Below are positions 13,101-27,077 of a stretch of DNA of 64,000 nt, in pieces (within the stretch, counting starts at the first letter, position 1; each line of letters opens with the position of its first letter). The notes below the pieces were generated by a model that saw nothing but the letters and a program-made list of their open reading frames with translations, was not told where the DNA came from and searched no databases. Position numbers and translations under genes: made by a program. This DNA comes from Fratercula arctica (taxonomy: Eukaryota > Chordata > Aves > Charadriiformes > Alcidae): NCBI GenBank assembly GCA_947846985.1, contig CANTUZ010000004.1:11646927-11710926 (forward strand), read 5' to 3'.

Positions 13101-15240
13101 TCATAGAGATTATCCACACAGAAAAAAGAAACACCTTTGGAAATGTGAAGTATACGTTGCATTTTTGAGCTAGAAATTGCCTGTAAAATGAATTATAACA
13201 CACAAAAAACTTCGCAACAAAAATTAATTTCTCCCTTACCACGTGTGAAATGGAGTTTAACCTAAAATAAAAAGCTTTTTGTACAACAAAAATTTTGTGA
13301 ATGTACTTCCTCCCTTTCTCTATAGGGATTTGTACCAAGCATAAGCATCTTGGATCTCTCTGGTATCAGTACTTAAATCTACTGGTGTTTATACAGAAAC
13401 CTCCTCCCACCCACTCACTCAGTCCCATCCTCTTATTTGAGCTAAAAATCCCAAATTGGAAAAATAAATACAGGAAAAATTCAAAAGCAACCAAAGGTCC
13501 ACTTATTTAATCACAGTGGCAGAAGCATAGGAATTTCTTCAAGGACTGGGTTCAGGACTTCTTTTGAGGCGACACAATATTTTTAGTGGGCTAAAGCACT
13601 GTGTTTATGTACCTGAAGAATGACAAATTAAAAACCAGATCTAGTGTGGAGTTTGTAAATATTCACTTAATGTTTACTGCCACGAAGTAAATCATAAAGC
13701 TTTTGACTTAACTGCTGTGCATATAAGCATTTCTCCAAGGATCAAAATGCAAGCTGGGAATAATTTGGATGACGCATAGTGATGCCCACAATAAGTTACC
13801 TTAAACACTTGTAAGAAACAAGGAAAGGTTATACTTTTGTGTTGTGTTCCAGTTAGTGTCACCTTTATTCTGTAATTAGCAGCAAAGTTTCTAAATCATG
13901 TTTTAACACTTTGAAAATTCCACAGGTTGCATCAAATTAAAAACTCACGTAAAATATCAAAATGGGAGAGTTAATCCCTCTTACTAAAGTTGCCTCAACA
14001 CATTGAGGAAATACTTGCAGGATTTCTTTTCTTTTTTGATTTTTTTCTTATTTTATGACTGCCGTGTTTTTAACTTCACACCATCAATTCATCATTTCCC
14101 CTTCAACCACAGGAAACTTGTTTGACCCACAATGACGGACTGATTTACTTCAGACATCGTGTGGCTTGTGAGTGTACCGACCTATATTTGATATGAGGGA
14201 AAGTTTGTTCTTCCTCAATCCCTCATCACTCCTCAAGCCCATCTATAAAACAATGATCACCACACATAGACATAAAATTCAGACCAGGTCTGCAAGGCAA
14301 CTTAGCTTTACCTTTTGTTCTTCATTGTCCCTTTCTGTCATCAAAACAAATGATACACGTAGTATGCATAGCATGAAAAATGACAATTAAGAACTTGCAA
14401 CAGAATACAGAATAGAATGGAAACAAGAAAAAGAAGTCTATGCCTGAATCTTGATGATTCAAAATCATGGTAAGGAAGAAAAAGTATCAGCTATAGCAGA
14501 AAAGAAAATTCATTTTGATAAAGGGTAAGCAGTAACACCTGCTTTAAAACTGCATTTTATTCCGTTTTCCACAGAACACAGGGAAATACCCAAATATTCA
14601 AAAACCATGTTCATGTTTGACTCATTGCTCACAGGTAAGAGTACGATTTTTCAATGTTTAAAGGAGCAATCACAACAGTCAGGGTAATAACGATTTAAAC
14701 AATTACTCTAGTAGCATTTGATCAAGGGGTGCTGTAACTCTTCTGCATAATGACTTCAGGTTTTCAAGCAACGCTGTTTCCCGTTTTTCTCAGCCTGAAG
14801 CAAGAGCGGAAGCAGATAGAAACCAATACGTTATAATTTTATACTTTGGAAAGCATGTTTAGGTCAGAGAAAAAGGAGTTTCCTCAGGCTTTTGTAACCA
14901 ATATCAGATATGTTAGTGGCTGGAAGCAAGAAAACATACATCATGCTGCTGCTTGAGTCTAGAGGTGATATCAAACAACAACAACAAAAAAAATCCCCGA
15001 GTTGCCAAATATGTATTTTGGCTTTCTGATTTTATTTAGTTGTCAAGAAACTGCAAAGAATCCGAGAGCAGCCCTCTTAAAGGATAACGACTCTTGACAG
15101 CAAATACTTGTCTTTCTTCAAATTGTTTTCCTCTTGCTGACAGCTTTCCAATCTTCTCCAGAATTAGCTTGAATTGGTTTTCTTTCCTTACAGTTCCAGT
15201 TTTCTTCAGGCTTGTGGTTAGCTGAAAGGTAGTATTGTCT
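7116..15240. other. AT-rich non-coding DNA, no gene seen
   Basis: The longest ORFs here are 96 codons (9917-10207 plus and 11906-12196 minus) and 81 codons (13093-13338 minus). None shows a known domain, paired splice signals or cysteine, zinc-finger or kinase-type motifs. A block at about 7440-7650, with an octamer-like ATGCAAAT near 7481 and few simple repeats, could be conserved non-coding DNA. Homopolymers occur at 7996-8011 (T), 10632-10642 (G), 10778-10794 (T) and 12735-12748 (A). Confidence 0.55.
11799..11832. repeat. A/C-rich tract with C8 run
   Basis: An A-rich run (11801-11812) passes into CCCACCCCCCCC and AAACCCC words. This is another short member of the A/C cryptic class found throughout the window. 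Confidence 0.8.
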
Positions 15241-15700
15241 ATGGTAAACTACATTAATGACTGCCACAGGAAGAGCTGACGCTACAGACTACGGGACTAC
15301 GGCACGGTCCAGCACTATGTGGCAATTAATTGACCTTTTCCCACTGTTCAGTCCATGAGAGGAGTTGAGGGCAACACTTCCGATCGCTGCCATACCTTGG
15401 GGTAACATTTTGAGACCTCAAGCATCAGCCTTGCTATGTGTTCTCTACGGATGGGCATTGAGTCATGAGGGCTGCGAGCTCTGCCTTACAATGCCTTACC
15501 CAATTAAAAACCTTAAGATGAGGGCTCATCAATTCCCAGGTCCATCTCCATCCTCCACCACACTCTCCACAGACTTTGGAAACAAAGGAGATAGTTGCCT
15601 CCACCCAATGACCAGTATACCCAAAAGGGGCACACTTCAGGGACACAAGCATCTGACCCGTTAAGAAATTGTAGCTAGAAAGACACTTTTCAGAATGATA
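15241..15700. other. Higher-GC patch with antiparallel ORFs, unidentified
   Basis: Base composition is visibly less AT-rich than in the flanks. Two ORFs overlap on opposite strands: 99 codons on plus (15365-15664) and 95 codons on minus (15434-15721). Neither protein is recognisable. The plus product is rich in Pro, Ser and Leu; the minus product has a Gly/Trp/Cys-rich middle. Most likely these are chance ORFs in a less AT-rich patch where stop codons are rarer. An undescribed repeat fragment is an alternative. Confidence 0.35.
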
Positions 15701-17094
15701 ACTGATGTAGAAATTAGACATTCACTTAGAAAGTCAGGACAACACGTATTAGAGGTAAATAGGGGAAAAATCCACAGCAAATACATTTATTAAAAGTCAG
15801 GCATAAAGGAAACCGCAAAAATCAAATAGATGATGTACCAGTGGTAGAGCAGCTATGTGAAAACGTAAAAGCTGAATACAGCATGAAAGAAACAGCTGTA
15901 TCGCAAAGATTCAGTAACAAAAGGGCGAAACTGTAGGACCACATTATCAAAAAAAGCCTGAGAGCACCCTTGGTTTCTGTGGAAATGAAACCCTTTACTG
16001 CAGCTGGGGAACCTAGTTAGTAACATTTGCAGGACGCCTAAAATAAATTGAGATCACTGGAAATCGCAGTCAAGCTCATTGATAACTTTTCTCGTAATTA
16101 GCCTTCTAAAACAGCAGTAAAAATCCAAAACACGAGGGTCAGGGTCCACAACAGGGCACTTTATTCAAATTGTGATATAGACTTTCTTGTCATCTTAACA
16201 AGCGTGAGATATGCCCTCCACATAAGAAAACATTCAGCATTCCAGAAATAAGAGTAGAAAAGCACCTTCCTCAATACCTTTTTAAAAAATAAGATGCTTA
16301 CACTGTTGGCAAAACAATTCTGTTTAATTATGATGAAAACTTTATTACATTATATTGAAGATACCAAGGTTAATTTATCCCAAGTTAAACAGAGGTAGTG
16401 TGACTAGCTAAAGCTTCCTGGGTTTTTTTGGTGGTTTGTTTTTTTAATGTGGTAGACAAGATAAGGAGTAGCTCAGAAAAAGGGAAGCTTTGAAATAGGT
16501 TGTTTTTTTTTTTTTTTTAAAGCTGTATACTACTTTCTATGAAAAACCAAGCACATTAATAATGATTCAATCTTATTTTGTAGAGGGAATCTCTGATGCA
16601 GAATTCCAGCCACAAATCTTTCTTGGTGCTGCTCAGCCTTTTATTTTGAAGCTTTTGGTTTCTTATTAAAGAAAATGTAAATTGCTCTGCAAATGTTCTC
16701 TGTGTACAGGAACAGGCAAATCTCCCAGGGAACAACCTACATCTCTCAGGCTGTGACCAATCATTTGGCTGTTGAAATTAAAAGATACTACAAAGTCTCA
16801 ACTTTTTAGAAAACGACAAGCTCAACTTCAGAAATATAAATTGCCAAATACTTGGGTTTTATTTACCATGGAGGAAAACAAATTCTTTCCCACTTTTTAT
16901 ATTCTCTTCATACCCCAAAGGATCTCAGGCTTTTCTAGATGCGTTGTATGCAGTGCCCTGAGGGCACTTCTATTTGTATTATTATAGGTGGCTTTGAGAG
17001 CACAAAGGGAAGGTGAGCGGTTCTATCCTGGGTGAACTGTGAATGAGACGCCCTGTAATACAAACGGAGGCACCCTGAGGGCACCACTGAATTT

Positions 17095-17124
17095 GTGTGT
17101 GTGTCTATGTATCTCTGTGTGTGC
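17095..17124. repeat. Interrupted (TG)n microsatellite
   Basis: Two TG dinucleotide runs flank a short TCTATGTATCTC spacer. This is a small degenerate microsatellite. Confidence 0.8.
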
Positions 17125-17197
17125 ACGCTTTAAAACATAACCAGGGCAGAATGCTTTCAGATGAACTGATCTCTAAAGGTTGGAGTCTTGAAAGGAC

Positions 17198-17231
17198 TTT
17201 TTTTTTTCTTTTTTCTTTTTTTTTTTTTTTT
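17198..17231. repeat. T-rich homopolymer tract
   Basis: About 34 bases of T interrupted only by single C residues. Read on the minus strand it resembles an A tail, but no adjacent retroposed body is recognisable. Confidence 0.9.
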
Positions 17232-19049
17232 GCACAGGCCTTGGCTTGCTTTCAGCATTACCAGTTTCTCTGATAACAAAACTACCTTTGTTTTTTTTTT
17301 AATGTATTCAAGGCCTTATGGTTTGAAAATTTCCCCTTACAGTGACTGATTGTCAAACTTGTCATAAAATGCAACCTTAAGAAAAGTGATTCCATTTAAA
17401 TGAATTAAAATATAGCTCTTCCATTAAAATTCAAAAGGATCTCTAAACTACTTGTATTGCAACTAAGCACCTATGTTTTTTATCTTAACTATTTCCTTCC
17501 ATTTCAAGGGTAAGAACAAACCTTTACATTGGGATTGTTTGATATTATCAACGTAGACTCAACTTTTCCCAGCTTTAGACCAGCTGAAGCACTTTCTGCC
17601 CTCATTGGAGATATCTGTTAATAATATTTGTTCTATCCAAACATATAAATATATTCTACCCAAACCAAAATATAAATTCCCACACTTCTATAAAATATTT
17701 TATGTTTAAAAGATGACTTAACCGACTTAACCTATCATTTACATCACCTGAGTGTTTAAAAAAATCCAGCTTAAAAATTAAAATGGCTTTAATGTCCTTT
17801 GTAATACCACAAAATAAAAGGATTTAAAAAAAAGAAAGTGCATCTTATCTTGCAAATGTCTGCACTAATAGAAACCTAACTCGTACAAATAATTCAATAT
17901 GAATGGAACAAATAATTCCCTGTAGCATACACAGCATTGGACCCCAGGTCCATCCCATCTTTGATCTAGTCCATAAATATGGACTTCCACTTTATTTCAA
18001 GTGCAAGTGGATGCGTTTTATCTATCAGCAAAGACAAACAATATGTTTTTCTTTGCTGTTGTGACCTACGCAGCTGTTGGCTTGTAGAGCTCCAGCATGG
18101 TCTTATCGGGCCATTGTACACAACCGTGCCTCTTTCTACCAAAGAATAATTGGCATTCTTTAGGTATTTATGATATTGTTTTCTTAATCAACCAAGGTGA
18201 GCTCATTTCAAACTAGCCTACCTTTTACATACACCGAGATGACCCAGATGACACCACAGATGACCCCTCTGTGAAAAGAAATACATACATGAAGCTCTTT
18301 GCGCCCTCAGGCTGCAAAAGGCCATGGAAGGCACAGCTGTTACTGATAGTGGCTAATGGTGGCATATTGTTTGTAAGGTACCTCAAAATGTCCAAGTCAT
18401 TTGAGAACGAAGCAGTTTTAGGACAATGCAAGTAACAACTTTCTTTCTAAATCTATTTAAGTCATAGAACACAATTGCTAGTAAAAGAATCTGGATAAAA
18501 AAAAACCTTTGCACCAAACTTGGGATCAACCACTGTGAATGTTAACTCGATTACTTTTAAGTGAAAAAGCAAGATATGAATGTGGATTCTTACAAAATAA
18601 CTGACTGCTCCTATAAGAATTAAAGAGTTTCTAGGACACTAGAATAATTACAACAAAAGTAGAAAGCTCATCCTTTGCTTTGTGGCTTTACATTAACAAA
18701 TCAGTAAAGCAGCATGAGAAGTTTGGTCAGTATCTCTGATTTTTACATTCATTCATTCAAAATGGAGCCATTTGCATTCAGTTATAATGTTAGCAACAAA
18801 ACAGGCATTAATTCTTCCTTCCGTTTTTTCCAGTTCTTTGTTGGAAGTGCTGCATTTTTCAGTTTTCAAAGAGTTGACACATTGATTACACATCCATTAA
18901 CATGGATGGACTTCAGCGGCATAGGACAAACACTGCGCGATAGAGCTTACAGTCAGCTTAGACACAGACAGACATGCTTAATTACTGTTTTTCCTCTTAA
19001 TAAAGTCCTCCTAAAAGGGTATTCAAGTTTGTTCACAAATCCTAAGGGC

Positions 19050-19154
19050 TTTTTTTGTTTGATGTTTTTTGGTGGTTTTGTGCTTGTTTGGTTTGGGATT
19101 TGGTTTTTCTTTCTTTTTTTTTTTTTTCCTTGTGTTTGTTTGGGGTTTTTTTGG
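19050..19154. repeat. G/T-rich cryptic low-complexity tract
   Basis: A T-rich tract with TTGG, TTTGG and GGGG words, the strand complement of the A/C-rich tracts elsewhere. It accounts for the Phe/Gly/Leu-rich C-terminus of the ORF at 18714-19178. Confidence 0.85.
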
Positions 19155-20028
19155 TCAATGAACAAAATACATCTTTAACTACTGTTTTTTTCTTTTAGGA
19201 CAAAAGATTAGTTACCTCCAATTACACGATAGTATAGAATAATAGCACTTTGATTCATTTTATCTGATGGTAAACACACTCAAAACCAATATTCAGCATA
19301 TTTTTAAGCTGTTTATTTAAAACAGCCTGGAACTTTCATACATAATATGCTTTTTTAAATATATAGACAAAGGTTTTGCTCATCTGGGTTGAAATTCATT
19401 CTGTGCAGAGTACTCATTTATATCTCTCTGAAAATTTAAACTAAGCTTCTCCCTCACCCCTTAAGGAATGTAATTACTATCCTTCATTTCTAGTAGTTCC
19501 CATGATGTGCCTGTCTTCCAAATAGAGAATAATGCATTATCTGTGCCCCAAGGAATTTATATTAGAAGATAAACCATATTATTGTCTGTAAAATGAATTA
19601 TTTTAAATAAAAAAAGATGCTAGGATGCAATTACTATGTTCAAGAGGACACATTTAGTTCTGTTTAAATTGATGTTGAAAAATGCTGCATGCTTAATGGC
19701 ACAATTCAGCTAATAATATGCTACTACAGGAACTATATTCGTAAAGTCAAATGTAATTTGCATACAGATAAAATATCTATTTAATCTACTGTCCATATTC
19801 TAAAATAGAAATTATAGATTGTTATTTGCTTCCAGCGTGACACAACTGTGGATAAAGACTCAAACCTTTCCTTGATACTCACCATTCGCATGTTAAAAAA
19901 ACCAACTATACTATATTTTTTATGCTTCCTAAAACTCATATATGCTAGAGTTTTGTTTTCAAAACACCAGGGCTATCACACATGACTGAAAACAAAGACA
20001 AAACCAAAAAATGAAGACCCTCCCCTCT

Positions 20029-20095
20029 CAAAAAAACCCAACAACCCCAAACCAAAACCACCACCAAAACAAACCCCAACCAAACACAAAACAAA
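20029..20095. repeat. A/C-rich cryptic low-complexity tract
   Basis: About 67 bp of almost only A and C, made of AACCCC, CCAAAA and CCACCA words without a fixed period. Confidence 0.85.
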
Positions 20096-23000
20096 TACTC
20101 AGGTTATTTTACAATATCATTTAAAACCTCAGTTATAACAATTTAAGTACATAACTGCAATAACTAAAGACCAGTTCTGCATTATAAGAGTAAAAATAGC
20201 AGATAATGTACTATATTAGCACAGACCCACATAGATCATGCAATCTTTTGAATAAGATGATAAAGCTTTTAATTATTTAAGCTTGCTGCTCTGTTTCATA
20301 ACCATTTTACACATTATTTAGTGCTCCTGGCTGCCTGTATTTATTTGATAAAGCAATACATTCCTCCATTTTCCTCCTAACCCTCTTCCGCTCTTTTTAC
20401 ATAGCGATTAGGAGGAAAGATGTAAAAATGGATCTCCATACTCACAGACCACAGTGAAGAAAATATGCATTTAAATATCAGGATGCAAGATACAAGACGG
20501 ACATGAGCAGAAAAGAATGCAAAATGCTAAAAAAGTCATCTAGGAGGTGTTTGAAGACTCCATCGCTGGCAGGTATTATTAACAACTTAGTCACATTAAG
20601 CAGGCGTTAGTTGTACCCGATTCTGTTCGGGGGCAGAGGGATGGATTGGATGGTTGCTGGAAGCCATTCACAGACCTATTCCTTGCCATTTTTCATGAAA
20701 ATAAGTCTTAGGATAGATTCTACTTTCTTAATTACAGCACAATATAGTTTCGAATGAATGTGGCAACAGAGATATGACACAAGACTAAAATCCATTAAAA
20801 ATAGTCTTTTATAATAACAGAATGTACCTGTTTTGTATCAGTATGAAACCTCACAGATCGCGTTCGCAAACTTTTTTTGTTTTGACTGCCTTATGTGTCA
20901 TAGCCAGAAATCCTTGGTCACTCATGCAAAACCTAGACCTGAAATTCTTCATTTTCAGGAAGCACTGATGTGCTGTTTTTCTCATATACTAGAAAAATGT
21001 TAAATGAATTGACCTGTACAGGTTTCATTTGAGTGAACCTATGACAGCTACAATTGCAGTACAGTTTCAAGCCTGACAACACATCTGTATGTTTTCAAAT
21101 GTTGTAGTCTAAGGAGCATCAGCATATTTTTTCTTTACTTGTTTTCAGGTCCCGATTAACTATTTACCTCTTTCTTCCACAGTTACTTTAACACATTTCA
21201 ACCAGAATTAGTAGAACACTCTTCACAATAAAATGTGCAGATTTATTCTACTGCCCTGACCGGTGAACTCTTTCGTATTAGGACTAACGATGCTTTTCAT
21301 TTGACTTGTACGTCTTTCCTATTATGCATAAAATAGTATCACATTTCAGGATAGTTTCTGCGTATTTTCTATGCCTTCGTATTCCGAATTTGTAATAGGG
21401 GCAAACTCCTTCCAGAAACTGCTGCTGATGCTGGATGGATGGGAAAAAAGATTACATCATCAAGCACAGCGGATTCAAAACTTCAGGTCTCCTCTTACAC
21501 GAGTAAGAGGCAGGTTTTGTCCCCGCATACACCAAGTGACAAAAATTCACTTTTGCCTACACTGCTGGAAAGCCTTTAGCTGCCTCTAAGACAGGATAAG
21601 ATATTTTTCAAAAAAAGATATAACCAAGCAAAAGACAGCAAATTCACTCTCTAGATAGGAAATGGAAGCAGCACGCCAAATTGTTTCCTTGGACTAGATG
21701 AAGTAAGACATTTGCCAAGCTCCAAGGCATGGGCCACTCAACTCCTTAGATCACAGCAGAAGCTTATTTAGGCTTCTAGTTGACCTATTTGACCAGTGCA
21801 GGGTTTAAAAGCAGTTGAAAGAAAATTGCAGTCAGCCATTTAATCTATGTTCCAATTTAATCCATTCTCCCAGTTTCAGAGTCGGTGGTGCTTATGATCT
21901 GTTATCAGAACTGCTAAGTCCTATAAGTAGACCGCCTCTCACCTTTCTTTACAAAAAATTAGTTAATGCTAAAAGCCAATTTTCCAAGTCTTAAGGAAAA
22001 CTTCCCAAGCACAAACGTAATCTATATATTTATGTATATATGTGTAGAAACTACTGGTTCTTCACATTCATTTTTTATGTATAAAGATTAATATATATTC
22101 CCTTCAAAGGTCTAGCAGGATCTAACGTCTTTTGAGCAGAGATGAGTCCAATATTGCTACTTTTTAAAAGTGAAACTATTTTATGGGCAGCTATAGTAAG
22201 GTCACTTGACACACTTCGAACAGGTAACTAAGTTAAGAGAAGTATTTAAGTATAGAGATTTTAGCCTTATTTCTGGGATTAACTAGTTATTCCTTCAGAA
22301 TTTCATAAGGAATCTTTGAATATTCTTGGACAAGAATTCCTTCCAACAATCTTTGGGCAAGGAAAGGTAAACAGTCTTCAAAAAGGGATTAAGTCCAAGG
22401 ATTCTCTGTAAGAGTGACTTAATTAAAAAGGCTTAAGAGAAGAAATGCTTTAATACGGGAAATGAGTACCATTTGACCCCTAAAGGTTGACTGAAAGTTA
22501 TCACTTCTTTGAAGATGAGCGATCAATAGAAACTCAAAGGAGGAATTATCTTTAAAGAGGTCCTAGGAGCTGTTATTGGTAGAAAATAAGGAAAATAACT
22601 GGTGTTGCACGAGCTTCAGGCGCCATCCAAAGCATCCGACAGAAGTGCTGAGGCACCGCACACAGCAGTGTCTGAACACTGAGACTACACTTCTTCCATC
22701 TTTTGAGGACCACAAAGAATTAAATGTAAAATCTCTTAAAAATGATACACAGGTTTTCTTTGTGTAATTAGTTTGTCACCGCTTCCTTATGGTAGATTCA
22801 CAGCTGCACACCTACCCCTTAGTTCTCAAAGATGTTAGTCAAAACCCGTAACAGCTCATGGGATTCATCTTATCTTAATGAGACCAGAAAGGAAACCAGA
22901 GCCAGCACAAGCTTTCCGGTCCAGCATTACTACTGTTCTGCAACATAATGATAAGGCTTGGATGTCAATAAGTCAGAGAAGTTATATCAAAACCAAGGTA

Positions 23001-24146
23001 AAGCCCTGGATCTCTAAGAAATTATCTAGAATATATATATATAAAACTGAGAAGTACAAAAACAGAGGAAAACCAATGGGAGCCAGTAATAATGCATGGG
23101 ACCGACCCATCCAAGATACTCTGTTCTAGCTAAACTAAGTTTACTAAAACTGTTACAGATGCTGGTGAAAGCACTGAACAAGGGAGACACAAGGGGAGTG
23201 AAAGAGGACACTATGGGGTTAAATTAAGACCATTAAAACAGAATATATCAAAGGGCTAAAAAGCAACTTGAAATGATGAGACTTGTATTGGAGCCACTCT
23301 GACAATGGCAAGTTACCAGGAAATATCGTATTAGTAAACTGTAGTAACACTGTTTTAAGGGATACATACCAAGCATGGTGAGGGAAACAAATGGATGAAC
23401 ACAGGTACAGATACAAAGCAAATACCTCAATAACCACTACATCTTCAGCGTCTGTCATATGAAAATGCAGAAAAGCAATTTCTTACAAAGATTTCAGTGA
23501 AAACTATGCATATGTGGCCTGGGAGAAGCATTAGCCCAACATGTATTTAATCTGATTATGGAAGTGCTATCCGCTGCTTTCCTGGTACAGCTGGATGGGG
23601 AAAAACCCAACTTCAAATCAGTTGATCAAATCAACCTCAGGCAAAAATATAACCCAACTTCCTTGCTAGAAATATACTCTGACTCTGTGAATCATGCCTC
23701 TGCATTTGCATAGCAAGCACACAGTCTTGAGCATGTGGGCCTCTGTGAACAGTTTATAGTCACATGGAGATCAGCTGCTGTTGTTTGTCATCTATATTTC
23801 TGAAAAATGCCATATACGCAGCCCGACAATGTACTGAGAATTTTTTTCAAGGAATTAGTCCCCTGCAGTTTGAAACAAATGACTCCAAACTGTTTTGTAG
23901 CAAGCCGAGTTGACATTGCAATAGGTAAATTGCGTGAGCTATTTGTTTCCACAAAGGTAGCCTTTTCGAGCATCCAAGCACAGGAGGAGGAGCAGTGCCT
24001 ATACCACAGCTGCGTTGCTCTTAACTCTGCAAAACTCAGAAACACGTATGTCAGTACAGCGCATCAGACTATTCCCAGTGTCATCCTCTAACTAGACATA
24101 GTCCAAAAGGGTTAGAAAAACCCTTTATCTCGCTCTAAATCCAGAT

Positions 24147-24210
24147 TAAAAAAAACCCCAAAACATAAAAACCCAACCAAAAAAAACCCCAAACCTCAAA
24201 AAACCCCCAT
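24147..24210. repeat. A/C-rich cryptic low-complexity tract
   Basis: A-runs alternate with CCCC blocks. It has the same composition as the tracts near 5.7, 20.0 and 43.3 kb. Confidence 0.85.
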
Positions 24211-26252
24211 ATACACATAAGGAATAGTAACTTCTCAGGACTTAGATATAGAACAGTGCCGAGAAATTTTAGGTTTTATTAAGATTTTGCAAGTGTCTAG
24301 GAATTTGGTTAACTTGCTCTATTGAGCTTGAACCTATAAGTCACGGATTGCCAATTGGTTACAAGTCATTAATAAATTCACAAACCACTTTGATCCTGAT
24401 TTTGGTTGGAACTATTTGAACGGAACAGTTTTTCCTCTGCGGCCGAGGCTGCTACCCAGTCAGTAGATACCACACCGTCTGTTCTGAGGTCTTCTCTCAA
24501 CTCAAGTACTTCGTCCAGCTACCTAGGGCTGGTTTTTTTCAGGGCAGAAGTTGCATTGAGTCTGCCAAACACTTATGTAACACTGCCAAAATTGGCATTT
24601 TATTACACAAGCGAATAATCATGTCATAGACACTATTTACTTATTTGACCCTGCAGAGAACATCAAGTTCTCTTTACTGGACACCATTTTATCAAATTTC
24701 AGATGTAGCTACAACCTCAGAAGTTACAATGCTGCCAGTTTAACCTTTCTTCCAATTTTGCTTTTCCTGCTTATAACCTTCAAACAGTATCTTCAGTTTT
24801 CACTAAAAATACATTTACTTATATAAGAAACATTTTCAAAGCTGTTGCTTTGGAAAACTTTCTCCCATTATTTAACATTAAAGTAAGATGCAGTAGAATA
24901 AAAAGCAAATAATATATTTGGTAAAGTAAGAGTTCTTTTACTTCGCTCTCATGCCTCATTTAAGTTAGGGAATTGAAAGTTACATGCATACATTTCTATT
25001 TGTAGACCAGAACGCAGTATTGCAAAACTAGAAATACTTGAAAGGAGAACTTTAAGGTTGCCAGAAACAGAACAAGTTGTAAAATCCAGAACCAGCTCTG
25101 GATGGTTTTACCCAGTCATGGACAGCATCAAGTCACCTTGTAAAACAGAAGCCACCTGTATTATAATGACATTTCAATCCTTGTAAAGGATTTAAAGCTT
25201 GTCCTTTTTCTCATTTTCATGTGTGTTATAAATGTTATTTCTTAGAATTAGATACCAGTCCTACCATTTTTCAGGATTTTGTTTTATTTTACTGGCAGAT
25301 TAAAAAAAAAGGAATAACTCTAATCAACCGTAAGTAAAGAAAAAAATATTGTTCTTACCAAAACAAGTGAAAAGGCAGTCATGTGGTAACAAACAACACC
25401 AAGTCTTTCATTTAGAGGAACTTGTCACTAATGGTGGAAGACCTGAGCTAGATTTGCAGCATGATATACTCACTGGATAGAAAAGTCCCTTTGTGGAACA
25501 AGTGGGATCAAATTTCTTCCATCTCGTTTCAGTCTTTCAGCATCTTGGCTATTAGGTAGAACTCTACAGCAGAATTCCTATCACTTCTAATAGATGCATT
25601 AACTTCAACGTGTTTCTTTGATGGTTGTCATATCTCTAAAGAAAGACTGAGCTTTCAGGCTTTTTCCTCCAAATCAGAGATTTCTAGAAGTTTGTCTTTT
25701 GAACTTTGACAAAAATACTGTCATATCCCTTTTCTGAAACCAGATTTTCATTCATCAAATAAGCATCCATCCAGATATGGTTTGTCAAATTAAATACCAA
25801 CGTTACAAAAAAAGTATTTAAAGTTCTTTGCATTTAGGACTTTCAGTCTGATATGTACAGGGCTGTCACACACCAGTTCATGAGATTTCTCCCTAATTTC
25901 CTTTAGGAAAATTTAGCAAGGTTAATTTAGCACACAATCCACTCCATTGACAGAAAGGTGTGACCTTCCCTACCAAGACGGCTGCACCTGAAGAGGATTG
26001 CTGCCCAAAGCCTAAACAAAAAAGCTGTTGAGCACTGAGGTATTTAGACCTGGGAGACACTTTTACAAAGAAAGGCTTCCATACTTCCACTAGGTATCTA
26101 TTCGTCCCAAAAAACTTTTGGAACAACATGGAATATGGTCAATAAGCTGTTATTTAACTTAAGGCTTTTAATATAAAACAATATATACCCCCCAAAATGT
26201 AACTGTATTTTATGTAAAAATACTGAACAAGAGAGAAGCAAAAGAAAAACAA

Positions 26253-26300
26253 GGCGGGGGTTGGGGTGGTGTGTGTGTGTGGGGTGTGTGGAGAGGGGAA
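26253..26300. repeat. G/T-rich tract with (GT)n core
   Basis: A G5 run, TTGGGG words and a run of GT dinucleotides (about 26268-26280) are followed by GGGGTGTGTGGAGAGGGG. It is a degenerate microsatellite. Several G-runs lie close together, so quadruplex formation on the plus strand is conceivable but not shown. Confidence 0.85.
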
Positions 26301-27077
26301 GAGAAAGAAGCACCTGCAAGTAAAGACTTTATACAGATCATCTTCTCTCCTGTCTGGGAAAAAGTATTTGCTCCGAGCAGCACTGTACAGATTTATTGTT
26401 TGTTTCTCTTGGAAAGCTAACATTTCAAGAGAATTGCACTCTGGATTGGACTAAGAGAGAACAGGCTGTGAAGAGAAAATTATTAATTGAAAAGGTTATT
26501 CCTAGCTGGACCGAGAATACAAACGCAACCTCTCTGCCAGCTTTTTTCTGCAGCAAAGGAGTAGGTTCAACTGTATAGTATTTCTAAAACCAATCAAACA
26601 AATTTTATTCCCCACTTTAAATAGTGGGAGCGGGGGAGGAGGAGACTTAAATGTTCCTTACATGCCCTAAACTGCACAATTTTTCTCACAGAACTACCAA
26701 GTTTGAAAACAAAGGAAAAAACTTGAAAAAGAAAAAAAGAAATAGAATCACAAAATCGTCAGTGTGCATACAACCTTCTCCAGTAGCAGCTTGTGATATC
26801 CAGGGATATCTCTTTCCCATGTTGATTTCCTCTCCTTGTATGTCATTCAAGGTAGAACTCCACTGCTAGTTTATTGGTCCAGCCCTGGTCACCCTTAACA
26901 CAATGCCTCTCTTCCAGTCCTACAGCACCATCATCTAATTCAGATAGAATGATTTCGGATCTATTTTAATGTCAGAAAATAAAGATAAAAATTAGGAGGA
27001 AGAGAGGAGGAAGGTCCTCAACTTTCTAACTTACTCTCCTCTGCTGACTGCAAGCCTACTAGGCACAATGTCATCCT

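Larger units (their letters stand above)
15701..27077. other. AT-rich non-coding DNA, no gene seen
   Basis: The longest ORF is 154 codons (18714-19178). Its C-terminal third reads through a T/G-rich low-complexity tract (Phe/Leu/Trp-rich), so it is not a credible gene. ORFs at 23807-24091 (plus) and 23788-24045 (minus) are antisense to each other. Blocks at about 16030-16110, 19590-19810 and 23850-24060 are free of simple repeats and carry several ATTA/TAAT cores; they may be constrained non-coding sequence. No nameable interspersed repeat was seen. Confidence 0.55.

Noticed and set aside
17198..17231. T-run as the tail of a minus-strand processed pseudogene
   Set aside because: No gene-like or repeat-like body lies next to it and no target-site duplication was found.
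18714..19178. Longest ORF of the window, 154 codons, as a gene
   Set aside because: Its last third is Phe/Gly/Leu-rich translation of a T/G low-complexity tract. There is no domain and no splice context.
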